DNA of 64,000 nt from Flavobacterium gelidicaeli. Its GTDB lineage: Bacteria; Bacteroidota; Bacteroidia; Flavobacteriales; Flavobacteriaceae. Numbering within the stretch: the stretch's first letter is position 1; the number at the start of each line of letters is the position of its first letter. A program made the translations under genes and the position numbers. This document shows positions 35,278 through 45,300 of this stretch, one piece after another. A model generated the notes under the pieces. It worked only from the letters and a program-made list of their open reading frames with translations, did not search any database and was not told the origin of the DNA. The stretch lies in assembly GCF_013294005.1 (NCBI RefSeq), contig NZ_JABSNK010000010.1:1-64000 (forward strand), written 5' to 3'.

Positions 35278-35619
35278 TTAATGCGATTTAAAATTGATGA
35301 GGTGCCCGATGATCATTCCCAAGCCACCTATAGGAACCAAAGGAGAATTTACCTCTAGAAATGATTCTAAAATCACACCGACAATCACTATAATTATAGA
35401 GCAACTAAGCAACACTTTCACCAGTAGCGGACTCGAGCTAAAAATGATTTTCAGGACTACACAGAATGAGATAAAGGCAAAGAAAAGATCAAGATAATGG
35501 TTGCCAGTAAAACCTAGTGGTAGTACTGTTAATAGCGGAAAAACTAGGCAATGTACTAAGCACAAGGTTGCACTAGATATTCCTAAAAGATCAAAAACGA
35601 TAGTTGCTTGTTTTTTCAT
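35278..35619 (-). CDS. MerC-domain membrane protein
   Basis: A protein of about 113 residues with four hydrophobic helices and the MerC signature SSATLCLVHCLVFPLL, whose Cys-x3-Cys pair binds Hg(II) in characterised MerC transporters. In Bacteroidota such proteins often sit beside Fur-type regulators and metal receptors rather than mercury operons, and may transport zinc or another soft metal. The start at 35619 (MKKQATIVFD) is preferred. A longer frame to 35664 adds an Arg/His-rich leader without hydrophobicity. It probably ends the minus-strand operon starting at 39424. Confidence 0.85.
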   Translation of the reverse strand: MKKQATIVFDLLGISSATLCLVHCLVFPLLTVLPLGFTGNHYLDLFFAFISFCVVLKIIFSSSPLLVKVLLSCSIIIVIVGVILESFLEVNSPLVPIGGLGMIIGHLINFKSH

Positions 35620-35674
35620 GGCTGGATTATTATAAGCACGCGGCTTTATGTGCCGCATGCTCACTTTTTAAAGA

Positions 35675-35878
35675 TTAATGTGCAACACTGTTTTCATGAC
35701 CAATGATGGTGATGCTGTATGGTGTTGCCGAAGTTTGAATCTTCGTGGTATTAAATGTTGAAAGGTTTACTTGTAATAATTCAGCTGTTGCTAGAGATTT
35801 TAGGTATCAATCTTTCACTGAGTTACAAGAAGCAGTTTGTGCATTCGATAAAACAAAAAATACTAATTGAAAAGCTTT
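35675..35878 (-). pseudogene. Relic of a small exported protein
   Basis: On the minus strand a frame reads AFQLVFFVLSNAQ, a typical signal-peptide core, then TASCNSVKD, a stop (TGA), and in the same phase YLKSLATAELLQVNL and on to SITIIGHENSVAH with a TAA stop at 35677-35675. No start codon survives upstream, as a TAG precedes the signal core. The two halves together make a plausible exported protein of about 65 residues that has lost its start and gained a stop. It sits between the lipoprotein and MerC genes of the likely metal operon. Identity unknown. Confidence 0.45.
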
Positions 35879-35887
35879 CTATCAAAT

Positions 35888-35948
35888 GCGCTTTTTAGTA
35901 ACAGCTTATTCCACGGATGAGCCGTATGTAACCGTTACTAAAATGCGC
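35888..35948. repeat. Imperfect inverted repeat
   Basis: GCGCTTTTTAGTAAC at 35888-35902 and GTTACTAAAATGCGC at 35934-35948 form a 15-bp stem with one mismatch and a 31-base loop. There is no T run, so it may be a small palindromic insertion rather than a terminator. It lies just upstream of the relic signal-peptide gene and may have removed its start. Confidence 0.5.
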
Positions 35949-35997
35949 TAAAAGATTTTCAATAGCAGTAAGTCTGTTTTATTACTTGAGAGTTAAT

Positions 35998-36594
35998 TTA
36001 TAAAACAGTGATAGGGAAGCTAACTTCAGCATCTGTGCTTCCTGCAGCATTGGTGATATCTCCAGCTGCAACATTGCTAGCAGATTTACTTGGTTGGTGA
36101 CGCAAAGTAATTGTTACTGTTCCTGTAGCGGCATCAGTAGTTGTAAATACAGATTGTAAACCTACAGGCAGTCCATTTGCATCAAGGTTACTAGCTGATG
36201 CACCGTAAGTAAAAGCGTTTAAATTCCCTGTTTTTTGATAAAATACTTGGTGATCAACCCCTTCTTCGATAATTTCGAGTGTAATATCATCCACAGGAGT
36301 AGCTAGTTCATTTTTAAAGGTAAGCACACCATTGTAGGTTTTATTTTTTTCGAAATTTCCAGAAACAGTAATCACAGGAGCATTGGCACCTTCGCCATCT
36401 AAATCTTTGTATTGCAGGGTAATTGCAGTTCCACCGTCCACAGGAGTATAAATTGCCGTTACCGTCGTAATCAACTCTTCCTCGTTTACAGGAGCATCAG
36501 TACTGTCATCATTACTACATGATGAGAAGGCTACAACTGTTGCCATGATAAGTGCATACGATTTCAACTTGTTTAATTTTTGCATTGTTTTCAT
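35998..36594 (-). CDS. Lipoprotein partner of the TonB receptor
   Basis: A 198-residue lipoprotein (lipobox FSSCSNDD) with a beta-rich mature part: TTVTAIYTPVDGGTAITLQY, then VITVSGNFEKNKTYNGVLTF and a final FPITVL strand. It starts 32 bases after the receptor gene at 36627, so it is probably co-transcribed and may hand ligand to the receptor on the cell surface, by analogy with other receptor-lipoprotein pairs. I do not recognise a named family. The mature domain has few Cys or His residues, so it is not an obvious metal sponge. Confidence 0.75.
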   Translation of the reverse strand: MKTMQKLNKLKSYALIMATVVAFSSCSNDDSTDAPVNEEELITTVTAIYTPVDGGTAITLQYKDLDGEGANAPVITVSGNFEKNKTYNGVLTFKNELATPVDDITLEIIEEGVDHQVFYQKTGNLNAFTYGASASNLDANGLPVGLQSVFTTTDAATGTVTITLRHQPSKSASNVAAGDITNAAGSTDAEVSFPITVL

Positions 36595-36626
36595 TTTGTT
36601 TGAATTTAAATTAGTGTTTATAAAGT

Positions 36627-39011
36627 TTAATAATTGAATTTAAGTTGAATTTGGAAGCTTCGGCCTATTTCATCAGCAAAAAAGCGCTGACGGTTTAGGT
36701 AGTCTCGGTATGAAACATCCATAATATTTTGAACAGAAAACGCTACTGTTGTACTCACTTTTTTAAAGCTGTTGAATTTCATCTCTGAATAAAAATGGAG
36801 TAGGTGGTAAGCGGGTGGGGGCGTACTGATATCTACAATCACAGCTTGAAATTCATTGTTATTGATGATATTAGTACTAAAATTATTATCTGCGAACCTA
36901 TTTTGTCTCGTTACGATCTCGCTCTTAATTTCTAGTAGTAGTTCGTGCCATTTTTTCTTAGAAAAGCTAATTTTATTGTACAAGTTAAGCGGCGGCATGT
37001 CAATTAAAGGTTGGTTTTCAGTGCGATCATCGCCCTTTACATACGCCATAGCAAAACTATGCTGCCATGAATCGTTGATTTTCCATTGTGTTTGAAGGTC
37101 TACGCCAAGTAGTTTAGCATTTGTTTGCTTGTATTCCCAGACTGGAAATGCGCCGCGAATTGTAGTCTCAAATCCCACAGGCTTTAGATAAATGTAATTT
37201 TGAATATAATTGATATACGGGTTTACTTCGATAGAAAACTGATTGATTTTTTTTCGAATAGTAAGCGATAATTTGGTTGACTGTTCCTTTTCTAAATTCA
37301 AATCGCCTAGTTCAATTACTCCTGTTGAGTGGTGCAATCCATCACTAAAATATTCAGAAGGGTTAGGATTTCTTGAAGCAAAACTCGCATTGGCAAAAAA
37401 GTGCCAGTTGGTAGCCGTTTTCTTTTGAATTCCAGCACTTGCGGATACATTGTAAAAAGTAAAACTCGGTTTTGTCAACCACTGCGTTCCAAAATCTTCA
37501 GTTATAAATTCGGGAAACGTGCTGTCATAACCGCGTTCTTCCCATCGTGACTTTTGGTAGTACTTAGTTGCATCAATTTTCGAAAAGTCATATCGCAAAC
37601 CACCATCAATAGTGAAATCATTAGCCAAGTGGTAAGTTGCAATTCCGTAGGCACCTAAATCTATTTTATCATAATTAGGGATCAATGGTCGAATGCCAGT
37701 TGCGGGATTAGCATAGTTGTTTTGGAAACTACCTATAACACCCGTTTTTAAATTCCAGTCGTGTGCTTTCTTTTGGAAATCTAAAGAAAGTGTGCTTGTT
37801 TTTAAATCCAAATCTAAGGCCGCGGTATTATTATATTCGGCTCTACGTACATCAAATTCCAACCTTCGGTTATATTGATACGCATACTGAACAGCTAAGA
37901 AAGCCGATTCGTTGAAATAGTAATTGAAATTAATTTTGGCGATGTGGTGCGTTACATCCTGTTTTGGATTATTAATAGTATAAGAGAAATCATTGATGAT
38001 CGCTGGGGTTTTATTGTTGATCGATTGGTACAGGTCATTCACATTTCCGGTATGGGAAGCGCTCAAAATTCCAATAACCGATTTGTAATAACTATACGAT
38101 GCGCTCACATTGTACTTTATAGCATCGTATTTAATATCTCCCGAAAAACTTGCTCCACGATTAGCAGTATTCGATAAAATATAATCAGGAGCTGTTTTGT
38201 CCCCCATATATTTAAGAGTGGTTAGTGCGTTGTAACTCCAGCCGTTGCGATTGCCTTTATGAATACTCGAACTAATCGATCCCCCTTTTCCATTGGTGTC
38301 ATAGTTTAGGATTGTTTTACCAAATAAAGTATCTTTTTTACTGCTAATAGGTTCAATTAGCACTAATCCACCTATTGCATCACCGCCATATTGTAAGGCC
38401 GAAGCTCCTTTAATTACCGTTATTTTATTGGCACTGTTAATGTCAAAATTGGGTGCGTGTTCAGATCCCCATTGTTGGTCCTCCAGTTTTACATTGTTGT
38501 TTAAAATGGCGACTCTACTGCCATATAAACCGTTAATTATTGGTTTTACAACTGCATTTCCAGTCTTTAGAGTAGAAACACCTGCCACTTCAGATAAGGC
38601 ATCTCCTAGAGATTGATTGCTGTATTTTTCTATTGTTTGTAGGTTGACAAGCTGCGCAGGGTTTGAGCTGTTATCCGTTTTGGCTTTAGCTTGAACAACA
38701 ACCTCGTTTAATTTAGTGGTATTGACTTGCAATTTAAAATCAAGAGTCAAGTTACTTTTTAAATTAACAATCGTATCGGTGTTTTGATAACCCAAGTAGG
38801 ATATCGAGATAGCTGTTTTTACTGGAGCTAAATCGTCAATTACATAACTACCTGATACATCGGTTCGCGTAGTTTTGTTACCAATGTGCACATGGATATT
38901 TGAGGCATTTGATTGCCCTTGTAGTGTTATTTTTCCAGTGATGGAGTGTTGCGAATACATGGTATTGCAAAAAAGCATCAGCCAGAAAAAAATCGAAATT
39001 TTCTTTGACAT
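36627..39011 (-). CDS. TonB-dependent receptor, probable metal uptake
   Basis: A 794-residue outer-membrane receptor with signal peptide (to NTMYSQ), a carboxypeptidase-regulatory-like domain (about 22-105), a plug (about 115-225, with DALSEVAGVSTLKTGN, LEDQQWGSEHAPNFDIN and GASALQYGGDAIGG) and a barrel ending in FQIQLKFNY. The plug sequence around WGSEHAP resembles receptors annotated for zinc uptake (ZnuD type), and the operon starts opposite a Fur/Zur-type regulator with two palindromes on its promoter. The product is therefore likely a zinc receptor. A siderophore ligand cannot be excluded. Confidence 0.9.
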   Translation of the reverse strand: MSKKISIFFWLMLFCNTMYSQHSITGKITLQGQSNASNIHVHIGNKTTRTDVSGSYVIDDLAPVKTAISISYLGYQNTDTIVNLKSNLTLDFKLQVNTTKLNEVVVQAKAKTDNSSNPAQLVNLQTIEKYSNQSLGDALSEVAGVSTLKTGNAVVKPIINGLYGSRVAILNNNVKLEDQQWGSEHAPNFDINSANKITVIKGASALQYGGDAIGGLVLIEPISSKKDTLFGKTILNYDTNGKGGSISSSIHKGNRNGWSYNALTTLKYMGDKTAPDYILSNTANRGASFSGDIKYDAIKYNVSASYSYYKSVIGILSASHTGNVNDLYQSINNKTPAIINDFSYTINNPKQDVTHHIAKINFNYYFNESAFLAVQYAYQYNRRLEFDVRRAEYNNTAALDLDLKTSTLSLDFQKKAHDWNLKTGVIGSFQNNYANPATGIRPLIPNYDKIDLGAYGIATYHLANDFTIDGGLRYDFSKIDATKYYQKSRWEERGYDSTFPEFITEDFGTQWLTKPSFTFYNVSASAGIQKKTATNWHFFANASFASRNPNPSEYFSDGLHHSTGVIELGDLNLEKEQSTKLSLTIRKKINQFSIEVNPYINYIQNYIYLKPVGFETTIRGAFPVWEYKQTNAKLLGVDLQTQWKINDSWQHSFAMAYVKGDDRTENQPLIDMPPLNLYNKISFSKKKWHELLLEIKSEIVTRQNRFADNNFSTNIINNNEFQAVIVDISTPPPAYHLLHFYSEMKFNSFKKVSTTVAFSVQNIMDVSYRDYLNRQRFFADEIGRSFQIQLKFNY

Positions 39012-39076
39012 TTGTTCGTTTTAAAATAGGTAAAAGCCGATCAACCTTGGTGTAAGGAGATTTGTTTTGTAATATT

Positions 39077-39424
39077 TTAAAAAGTTGGTGGTGCTCGTAA
39101 AGAGAAGAGACTTCCGGTGAAGAAGGAGAAATTTTGAGTTGAGACCACTGCATAAATGGTGCTGATAGTAGTAGTTTTAACAAACTGAAATAAGAAAAAA
39201 TCAGAAGCAGTGAAGCAGCTAAACTGAAAATCACAGGCAGCACATTTTAAATCAATGGTATGACTGTGCGCCAGTTCAGATTTGTTTTTTGACAATTCTT
39301 GGTTTGCAATTTGCTCCGTATTAATTTCAGACTGGTGCACATAACAATGCACTGACTGAAACAGTACTGAAAACAATACTGTAAGTGAGAGTACAAAGTT
39401 AATTATGGCAATTTTCTGTTTCAT
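39077..39424 (-). CDS. Small exported His/Cys-containing protein
   Basis: A 115-residue protein with an N-terminal hydrophobic helix (IAIINFVLSLTVLFSVLFQ). It carries HCYVH and then HSHTIDLKCAACDFQFSC, an arrangement fit for binding a soft metal. A second hydrophobic stretch follows. It is the first gene of the minus-strand operon and the closest to the divergent Fur/Zur-type regulator. It parallels the Cys-rich protein preceding the other TonB receptor at 34642. A role as metal chaperone or sensor is inferred only from composition and place. I do not know the family. Confidence 0.65.
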   Translation of the reverse strand: MKQKIAIINFVLSLTVLFSVLFQSVHCYVHQSEINTEQIANQELSKNKSELAHSHTIDLKCAACDFQFSCFTASDFFLFQFVKTTTISTIYAVVSTQNFSFFTGSLFSLRAPPTF

Positions 39425-39491
39425 TAATCGTAGTGCAATACTTTATTTGTGGCGATAGTAAGTGATGTTTTCTAACTACCTACTTTTACCG

Positions 39492-39557
39492 TATCTTTGC
39501 TTAATGCAATTGAGTTGCAAATATATAAATCTTATTCTTAAATGCAACCTTGTTGCG
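39492..39557. promoter_or_regulatory. Divergent promoters with two Zur/Fur-like boxes
   Basis: Two palindromes share one design, TGCAA-N5-TTGCR: TGCAATTGAGTTGCA at 39505-39519 and TGCAACCTTGTTGCG at 39543-39557. On the minus strand, TTG (39547-39545), a 19-base spacer and TATATTTG (39525-39518) make a full flavobacterial promoter. The second box covers its -33 element and the first its -7 element. On the plus strand TATCTTTG at 39492-39499 may be the -7 of the regulator gene. The layout predicts repression of both directions by the adjacent regulator. Confidence 0.75.
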
Positions 39558-39574
39558 TTTAATTTTATATCCAA

Positions 39575-39973
39575 ATGAAAAATACTAGAAACACTACAGC
39601 GAAAGCGGCAATTTTCGAATTAATAAAAAATTCAGAAGTCGCCTTGTCACACGCTGAAATACAGGAGCTAAACCATGATTCTTGTGACAGAGTAACGATT
39701 TATCGCATTTTAGACCGTTTGACTGCTGAGGATGTTATTCATAAAATTGTGACACCATCAGGTACGGTAAAATATGCTGCCTGCCATCATACTGACCATA
39801 AAGAACATCACCACATTCATAATCACGTGCATTTTAATTGCGAAGTATGCCAGTTAGTTACCTGCTTAGAAAACGTAGAGCCTACTTTTAAACTACCAAG
39901 CAATTACCAAATAAAACAAGTTAACTTCACCGTTACGGGTGTTTGTCCTTCTTGTGCTGTGGAAAAATTGTAA
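39575..39973 (+). CDS. Fur/Zur-family metalloregulator
   Basis: A 132-residue Fur-family repressor. The N-terminal winged helix has HAEIQELNHDSCDRVTIYRILDRL. The dimerisation domain has the His-rich stretch ACHHTDHKEHHHIHNHVHFNC and two structural Cys pairs, CEVCQLVTC and CPSC. The four-Cys zinc site and His density resemble Zur more than iron-sensing Fur, but this is a judgement. It is divergent from the exported-protein/TonB-receptor operon, and two palindromes lie in the shared promoter. It is probably autoregulated. Confidence 0.9.
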   Translation: MKNTRNTTAKAAIFELIKNSEVALSHAEIQELNHDSCDRVTIYRILDRLTAEDVIHKIVTPSGTVKYAACHHTDHKEHHHIHNHVHFNCEVCQLVTCLENVEPTFKLPSNYQIKQVNFTVTGVCPSCAVEKL

Positions 39974-40324
39974 TTATTTTAAGAGTATTTTTATAAATTA
40001 TTTATAAAAATAATTTGAAGTTTAAAATGTAGTTGTAAAAAGTAATTTTTATTTATGAATAAGTGTAGGGTAGAACTATTTAAGCAACTTAAAGCATTTA
40101 TGAACCCATAATACAACAAGTGATTTTTTAATTTAATACACTTTATGAGAGCTAAAGCTAAGTATATTAAGATATTATTTTTTATAATCAAATAACAAAT
40201 ACAGGCTTTTTTTTGTAGTATTATATTTAAATGTTAATAAATATAATTTTATAACAAACTATTTGTTAGTTCATTATAAATCTATATTTTTGTTTTTTTT
40301 AACAAAAAAATAATTACATACATA
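39974..40324. other. Intergenic region with terminator-like hairpin and promoter
   Basis: A 351-base AT-rich gap without a supported gene. A palindrome near 39987-40014 (ATTTTTATAAAT and ATTTATAAAAAT arms) probably ends the regulator transcript. The promoter of the next gene lies at 40263-40292. A 66-codon minus-strand frame at 39991-40191 is treated as chance in AT-rich sequence. Confidence 0.6.
40263..40292 (+). promoter_or_regulatory. Promoter of the surface-protein locus
   Basis: TTG at 40263-40265, a 19-base spacer and TATTTTTG at 40285-40292 match the flavobacterial consensus TTG-N19-TAnnTTTG. The start codon at 40325 follows after 32 bases. The next two genes follow with gaps of 3 and 1 bases, so this promoter probably drives at least 40325-52927. 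Confidence 0.75.
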
Positions 40325-42391
40325 ATGTTGAAAATAAATTTTCTTTTTTTGCTCTTTTTATTAAGTAGTATAGGGTATTCACAAAAAAATGATGTTCAAG
40401 TAATGATTACTGCTAGAGCTCAAAAAGATAAAATATTGCTTCGTTGGGCTATAAATTCACCAATTGAATGGCAAAAAGCAAATAAAAAAGGGTATTTGAT
40501 AACTAGGACGACCTTAATTAAGGATGGAAATGTTATAAAAAATCCTGAGAAAGTAGTTTTGACTCCAAAACCTTTAGTACCAGAAAATTTAGATTCTTGG
40601 ATTGACTATGTTCAAAAAGATAATAATGCAGCTATTGTTGCACAAGCTATTTATGGAGAAAGTTTTGAAATAAGTGGAGCAAAAGAAGGAGAACTTTCTA
40701 GAATTGTAAATATGGTTGATGAATTAAATCAACGGTACTCATTTGGTTTATATGCTGCTGATATGAATTTTGAAGCAGCCTTAAAAGCGGGTTGGGGGTT
40801 TGTAGATAAGGATGTTAAAGAAAATGAAGTTTATGCTTATCAAATAAGTGTTTATGATACGCCCAAAGTTAATTCGTCTTCTTATATGATAGGGTTAAGG
40901 GATTATTCAGCTTTGCCTGCTCCCACTGATTTTATTTCGGTTCCTGATGATAAACAAGTGATGCTCTCTTGGGATTATGAAACATTTAAGCATATTTATA
41001 CCTCTTTTATAGTAGAAAAATCGGCTGACGGTGTGAATTTTAAATCTATTTCTAATACTCCTTTAGTCAATTTAAACGATAAAGACGATCACCCTTCAAA
41101 AAGAATGTATTATGTGGATACATTAAGTGTAAATGATAAAATGTATCACTATAGACTGTATGGTATTACCTCATTTGGAGAAAAAGGAGAAGTATCAAAA
41201 CCTATTACAGCTACTGGAGTATCAGCTATAGTAACTGGTGCGAGATTAACTGATTATCATATACTCAACTCAAATGAAGTCAATCTTGAATGGGACTTTC
41301 CTGCAGCCTCTGAAGTTTTCATCAAAGGATATGAAATTAATTTGGCTGATAATGATCGCGGACCTTACTCCGTAGTTTTAAAAGACATTCCTCCCTCACA
41401 ACGTAAATTAAATTTTAAAGATGGTTTATTTCCATCTAATTATTTTACAGTTACTGTGGTGGGAAAAAATAATCAAAGATTAACCTCTCAAAGTATGTTA
41501 GTACAACCAGTAGATTCTATAGCTCCACTTAAACCAGTAGGGCTAGAGGGTGTAATTGATTCTCTAGGTGTTGTTCAATTAAAATGGAAACCTAACATTG
41601 AAAAAGATCTGCGTGGTTACCGTATTTTAAAAGCGAACAATATAGATGAAGAGTTTGTAGATATTTACCATCAATCTTATGTTGGTACCACTTATAAAGA
41701 TAATGTGAGTTTAACTATGACAAATAGAAAGGTATACTATCGAATAGCTGCTGAGGATATGCGTTTTAACATTTCTGAAGTTTCGGATATTTTAGTATTA
41801 GATAAACCAGATAAAATACCGCCAGCTGCACCTATATTTAAAGATTATGACAATAAAGACGGTAAAGTATATTTAAAATGGATACGCAGTTATAGTGATG
41901 ATGTTGTAGGATATAGTTTAAGAAGGAGAGAGCAAGGTGTTGATAAATGGGAAGAAATCAAGCAAATTAATGATACTATTCAAGAATTTGTTGATGATAG
42001 AGTGGAGAACAAAAAAACCTATCAATATGCTATTTTAGCTAAAGATAAAGCAAATTTATGGTCCTCATTAGATCATTCTACAATAACAGTTACCGTTTTA
42101 GATTTTTCACCTTTAAAAGTGATTGGTTTTCTTCAAGGGGTAGCTGACAGAGTAAATAAAAAAATAGTACTGAGTTGGAATTACAACAAGTACAAAGATC
42201 AAGTACTAGGGGTGAGTGTTTATAAAAACGAAAAAGGAAGTGCTCCCACTTTATGGAAGGAATTAAATGCAACCGTTACAAGTCTTGAAGATCAAGCGCT
42301 AAAAATAAATGTAGAGTATGAGTATCATTTAATTCCAAATTTAATGAATGATAAACCAGCAAAACAAGAACAAACAACTGTTAATTACTAG
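40325..42391 (+). CDS. Exported FN3-repeat protein
   Basis: A 688-residue exported protein (signal peptide ending SSIGYSQ). Residues about 22-200 form a region without recognised domain. From about 205 on, five fibronectin type III-like repeats can be traced by their opening Pro and central Trp: PAPTDFISVPDDKQVMLSWDY, then units with VNLEWDF, VQLKWKP, VYLKWIR and VLSWNY. No T9SS sorting tail and no catalytic motif are seen. It leads a tight operon with the SprB-repeat protein (3-base gap), so it probably forms part of the same surface structure. Confidence 0.82.
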   Translation: MLKINFLFLLFLLSSIGYSQKNDVQVMITARAQKDKILLRWAINSPIEWQKANKKGYLITRTTLIKDGNVIKNPEKVVLTPKPLVPENLDSWIDYVQKDNNAAIVAQAIYGESFEISGAKEGELSRIVNMVDELNQRYSFGLYAADMNFEAALKAGWGFVDKDVKENEVYAYQISVYDTPKVNSSSYMIGLRDYSALPAPTDFISVPDDKQVMLSWDYETFKHIYTSFIVEKSADGVNFKSISNTPLVNLNDKDDHPSKRMYYVDTLSVNDKMYHYRLYGITSFGEKGEVSKPITATGVSAIVTGARLTDYHILNSNEVNLEWDFPAASEVFIKGYEINLADNDRGPYSVVLKDIPPSQRKLNFKDGLFPSNYFTVTVVGKNNQRLTSQSMLVQPVDSIAPLKPVGLEGVIDSLGVVQLKWKPNIEKDLRGYRILKANNIDEEFVDIYHQSYVGTTYKDNVSLTMTNRKVYYRIAAEDMRFNISEVSDILVLDKPDKIPPAAPIFKDYDNKDGKVYLKWIRSYSDDVVGYSLRRREQGVDKWEEIKQINDTIQEFVDDRVENKKTYQYAILAKDKANLWSSLDHSTITVTVLDFSPLKVIGFLQGVADRVNKKIVLSWNYNKYKDQVLGVSVYKNEKGSAPTLWKELNATVTSLEDQALKINVEYEYHLIPNLMNDKPAKQEQTTVNY

Positions 42392-42394
42392 TTT

Positions 42395-45300
42395 ATGAAA
42401 AAGATTTATTTATTGTTGTTATTGTTGGTTTCTGGCTTTAGTTATGCGCAAGTTAATTTAAAAGGTGAAGCTTATTATAAATTGTCCATAATTGGGAAAG
42501 TAGGAGGAGGAGGATCAGGTAGTTGTGGTACTTTTAGGGGGTTGCAATGGATTTCTTCAGAATTTCAAGTAAATTCAAGGATTTTAAATCATTTTGGTAC
42601 TTACAAATCCAATAGTCAGTCTTATATGAATCAATCGATCAATTACGATATAATTTATTATGAAAATGATCCAATAGTAAAATTACATTTTGGAACTGTA
42701 AACAGGAAAGGTAATCCAAAATGTACGTCTTATTATAATTCAGGTAATCCAGCTGTTACAAGAAGTTTTTCACGGATTTATAATTTTACTGAATTTGAAA
42801 ATATTGATGCTGGTGATAGGCAGATTTCGGGTGAAGTGACTATAACATCCAACCCAGTAATAAACTTAAGTAACCCTGATACTAACAACAATATTATAGG
42901 AACTGAAAGTTCAATTAAAGTGCCAGCGATTACAGGTGTTAAGAATGAATATTTTAATTGGATGTATCACATTGATGGAGAAGGCTATTATAGAAACAGA
43001 ACTTTCGGTGGTCGTGTTTGGGTAGATATATGGAGAGCCTTACCTGCTGATTACCAACAAAAAAACTCATTAGATATTAAATGTCAAGATTTTTTACCAA
43101 TAGATGCAGTAGGTAAAAAGATTTGGTTAAGAGCAAATACAAATGGAAATACAGTTGAATTACTCTACGCTAAATCAGCTCCACTAATAGAGTCTGTTAA
43201 CGCTTTACAAACTAGCTGTTTTGATAGTGAGGATGGTAGAATCATTCTTAAATTTAATTCAAAATTAATTACAGGAGAAACTTTAACTTGTTCAGTTTTA
43301 AGTTATGATCCATTAACAGGTGACGAGCAAGGTGTTTTTTATTCTACACAAGACGGACAATCTATAACAATAGGAGATGATCTTACTTATGAAATTCCTT
43401 ATGATTTTTTAAAAGGAAAATATCATGTTAATTTACTTGGTTGGTACAAAGAGCCAAATAAAGTTGGAGCTAATACCTACGTGAAGGATTCTATGCATGA
43501 GGTGGATTTTATAATAACTTCACCTGCTCCAGTTGACTTTTCTATTAAGAAGAAAAATGATATTTATTGTTATGGAAATTCAGATGGTGTAATTGATATT
43601 GTTGGGTCAGGAGGTATTAGTAACGGTATATTTCAATATTCTACCGATGGAGGGAATATTTGGATAACATTTTTAGAAGGTGAAAAGACTTCTTTAAGTT
43701 CTTTGCCTTTAGGTGATTATTTTGTAAATGTTAGAAAGCTAAAAAATTCAGAGGACACAGTAGGTTGCATCGCTATGAATCCAGATGGAACTTATAAAAT
43801 AGAAACCATAACCATATCACAACCCAAGGCTGCCCTAAAATTAGAATATACTCTAAAAGAAGATCCCACTTTTTTTGGAGCTGCAAACGGAAAAATTGTT
43901 GCTGCTATAACTGGAGGAACAATAAAAGACGATCATACTTATAATTTTGAATGGGAAGATAAAAACGGAAATCCAGTTGTAGCAAAAGGGGAATATAATG
44001 CAGCTGTTGAAACCTACTATATTACCTTAGACAATGCCAGTGATGGAGAATACACATTAACAGTAACAGATAAAAATTATAATGTAGCAACTGATAAAGC
44101 AGGTTGTTCGATTATCGAGTCTAAGCAAATACTTACGCAACCAGAAGAGATTGTAATCACGATAGATCAAACCCAAGCAATTTCTTGTAATAGCGCCAGT
44201 TTAAATCCATTAGGAAACGGAAATAAAATAGCAGACGCTATTTTAACTGCTCAGGTTAAAGGAGGAATTCCATTTACTGGTTCTGCCAATAACGGTTTAC
44301 CCTATAAATTTATTTGGTCAAAATATAATGTTTTAACGGACTCTTGGGAAATTTTATCAGATAAAACTACAAAAGAAGCTAAAAATTTAACAGCGGGTAA
44401 ATACTCCTTAAATGTTGAAGATGCGAAAGGCAATGTGCAAGGAACCTATAGTACCACACAATTAGAACTTGCAAATCCAACCGAATTTGAAATTATAGAA
44501 CCTTTACCAATACTCATTACCTTTACCTCCAGTGATGTTTCTTGTTATCAAGGAAACAATGGTTTAGCTGTAGCTAATGTTGAAGGAGGTGCAGGAGGAT
44601 ACACTTATGAATGGTTTAATACAGCTGAAGGAATAATAAATGGTAATACAATTTCGCAATTAGTTGCGGGTACCTATACTGTTGAAGTTACTGATAAGAA
44701 TGACTGTTTTGCTAAAGCATCTATTGTTATAATAGGACCACCTTCTTCTTTAAGTATCAATTATAAAGACATTATTACTCCTACATTTGCTGGAGCAACT
44801 AACGGAAAAATTACTGCCGAAGTTTCTGGAGGGACAGCAAAAAAGAATGCTTCGTACAATTATGTATGGACAAACTCGAATGGGATTGAACAAACTGCAG
44901 TTACAGCAATAATAGGTGGTGTATTTACCATTTCATTGGATAATTTAGGTGCCGATGATTATTTTTTAACGGTTAAAGATGAAAATTATGATGCCCTTAA
45001 AAATCAAATTATTAATTGTTCAGTATTAGAATCTAAAGTTACGCTAAACGAGCCAGAACCTTTAAAGGTGGTTTTTGAAGTTAGAAATACAATTTCATGT
45101 AACAGTGGTAATCAATTCGGAAATAATATAGATGTAACCCCTAATGATGGACAGCGTGACGAATCTCAAGACGGTATTTTAATTGCTCATGTTACGGGAG
45201 GAACACCTTTGGCAGCAGCCACTAATAATGGTTTGCTCTATTATTTTTATTGGAAAAAGCAACTAACTGACGGATCATGGGTAGCTTTGCCAGATATTAA

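Noticed and set aside
36627..39011. SusC-type receptor with SusD-like lipoprotein
   Set aside because: The adjacent lipoprotein is under 200 residues and beta-rich, unlike helical SusD, and the regulator next door is a metalloregulator.
39991..40191. Minus-strand frame of 66 codons
   Set aside because: Translation is dominated by Asn, Ile, Leu and Lys as expected from random AT-rich DNA. No conserved feature.
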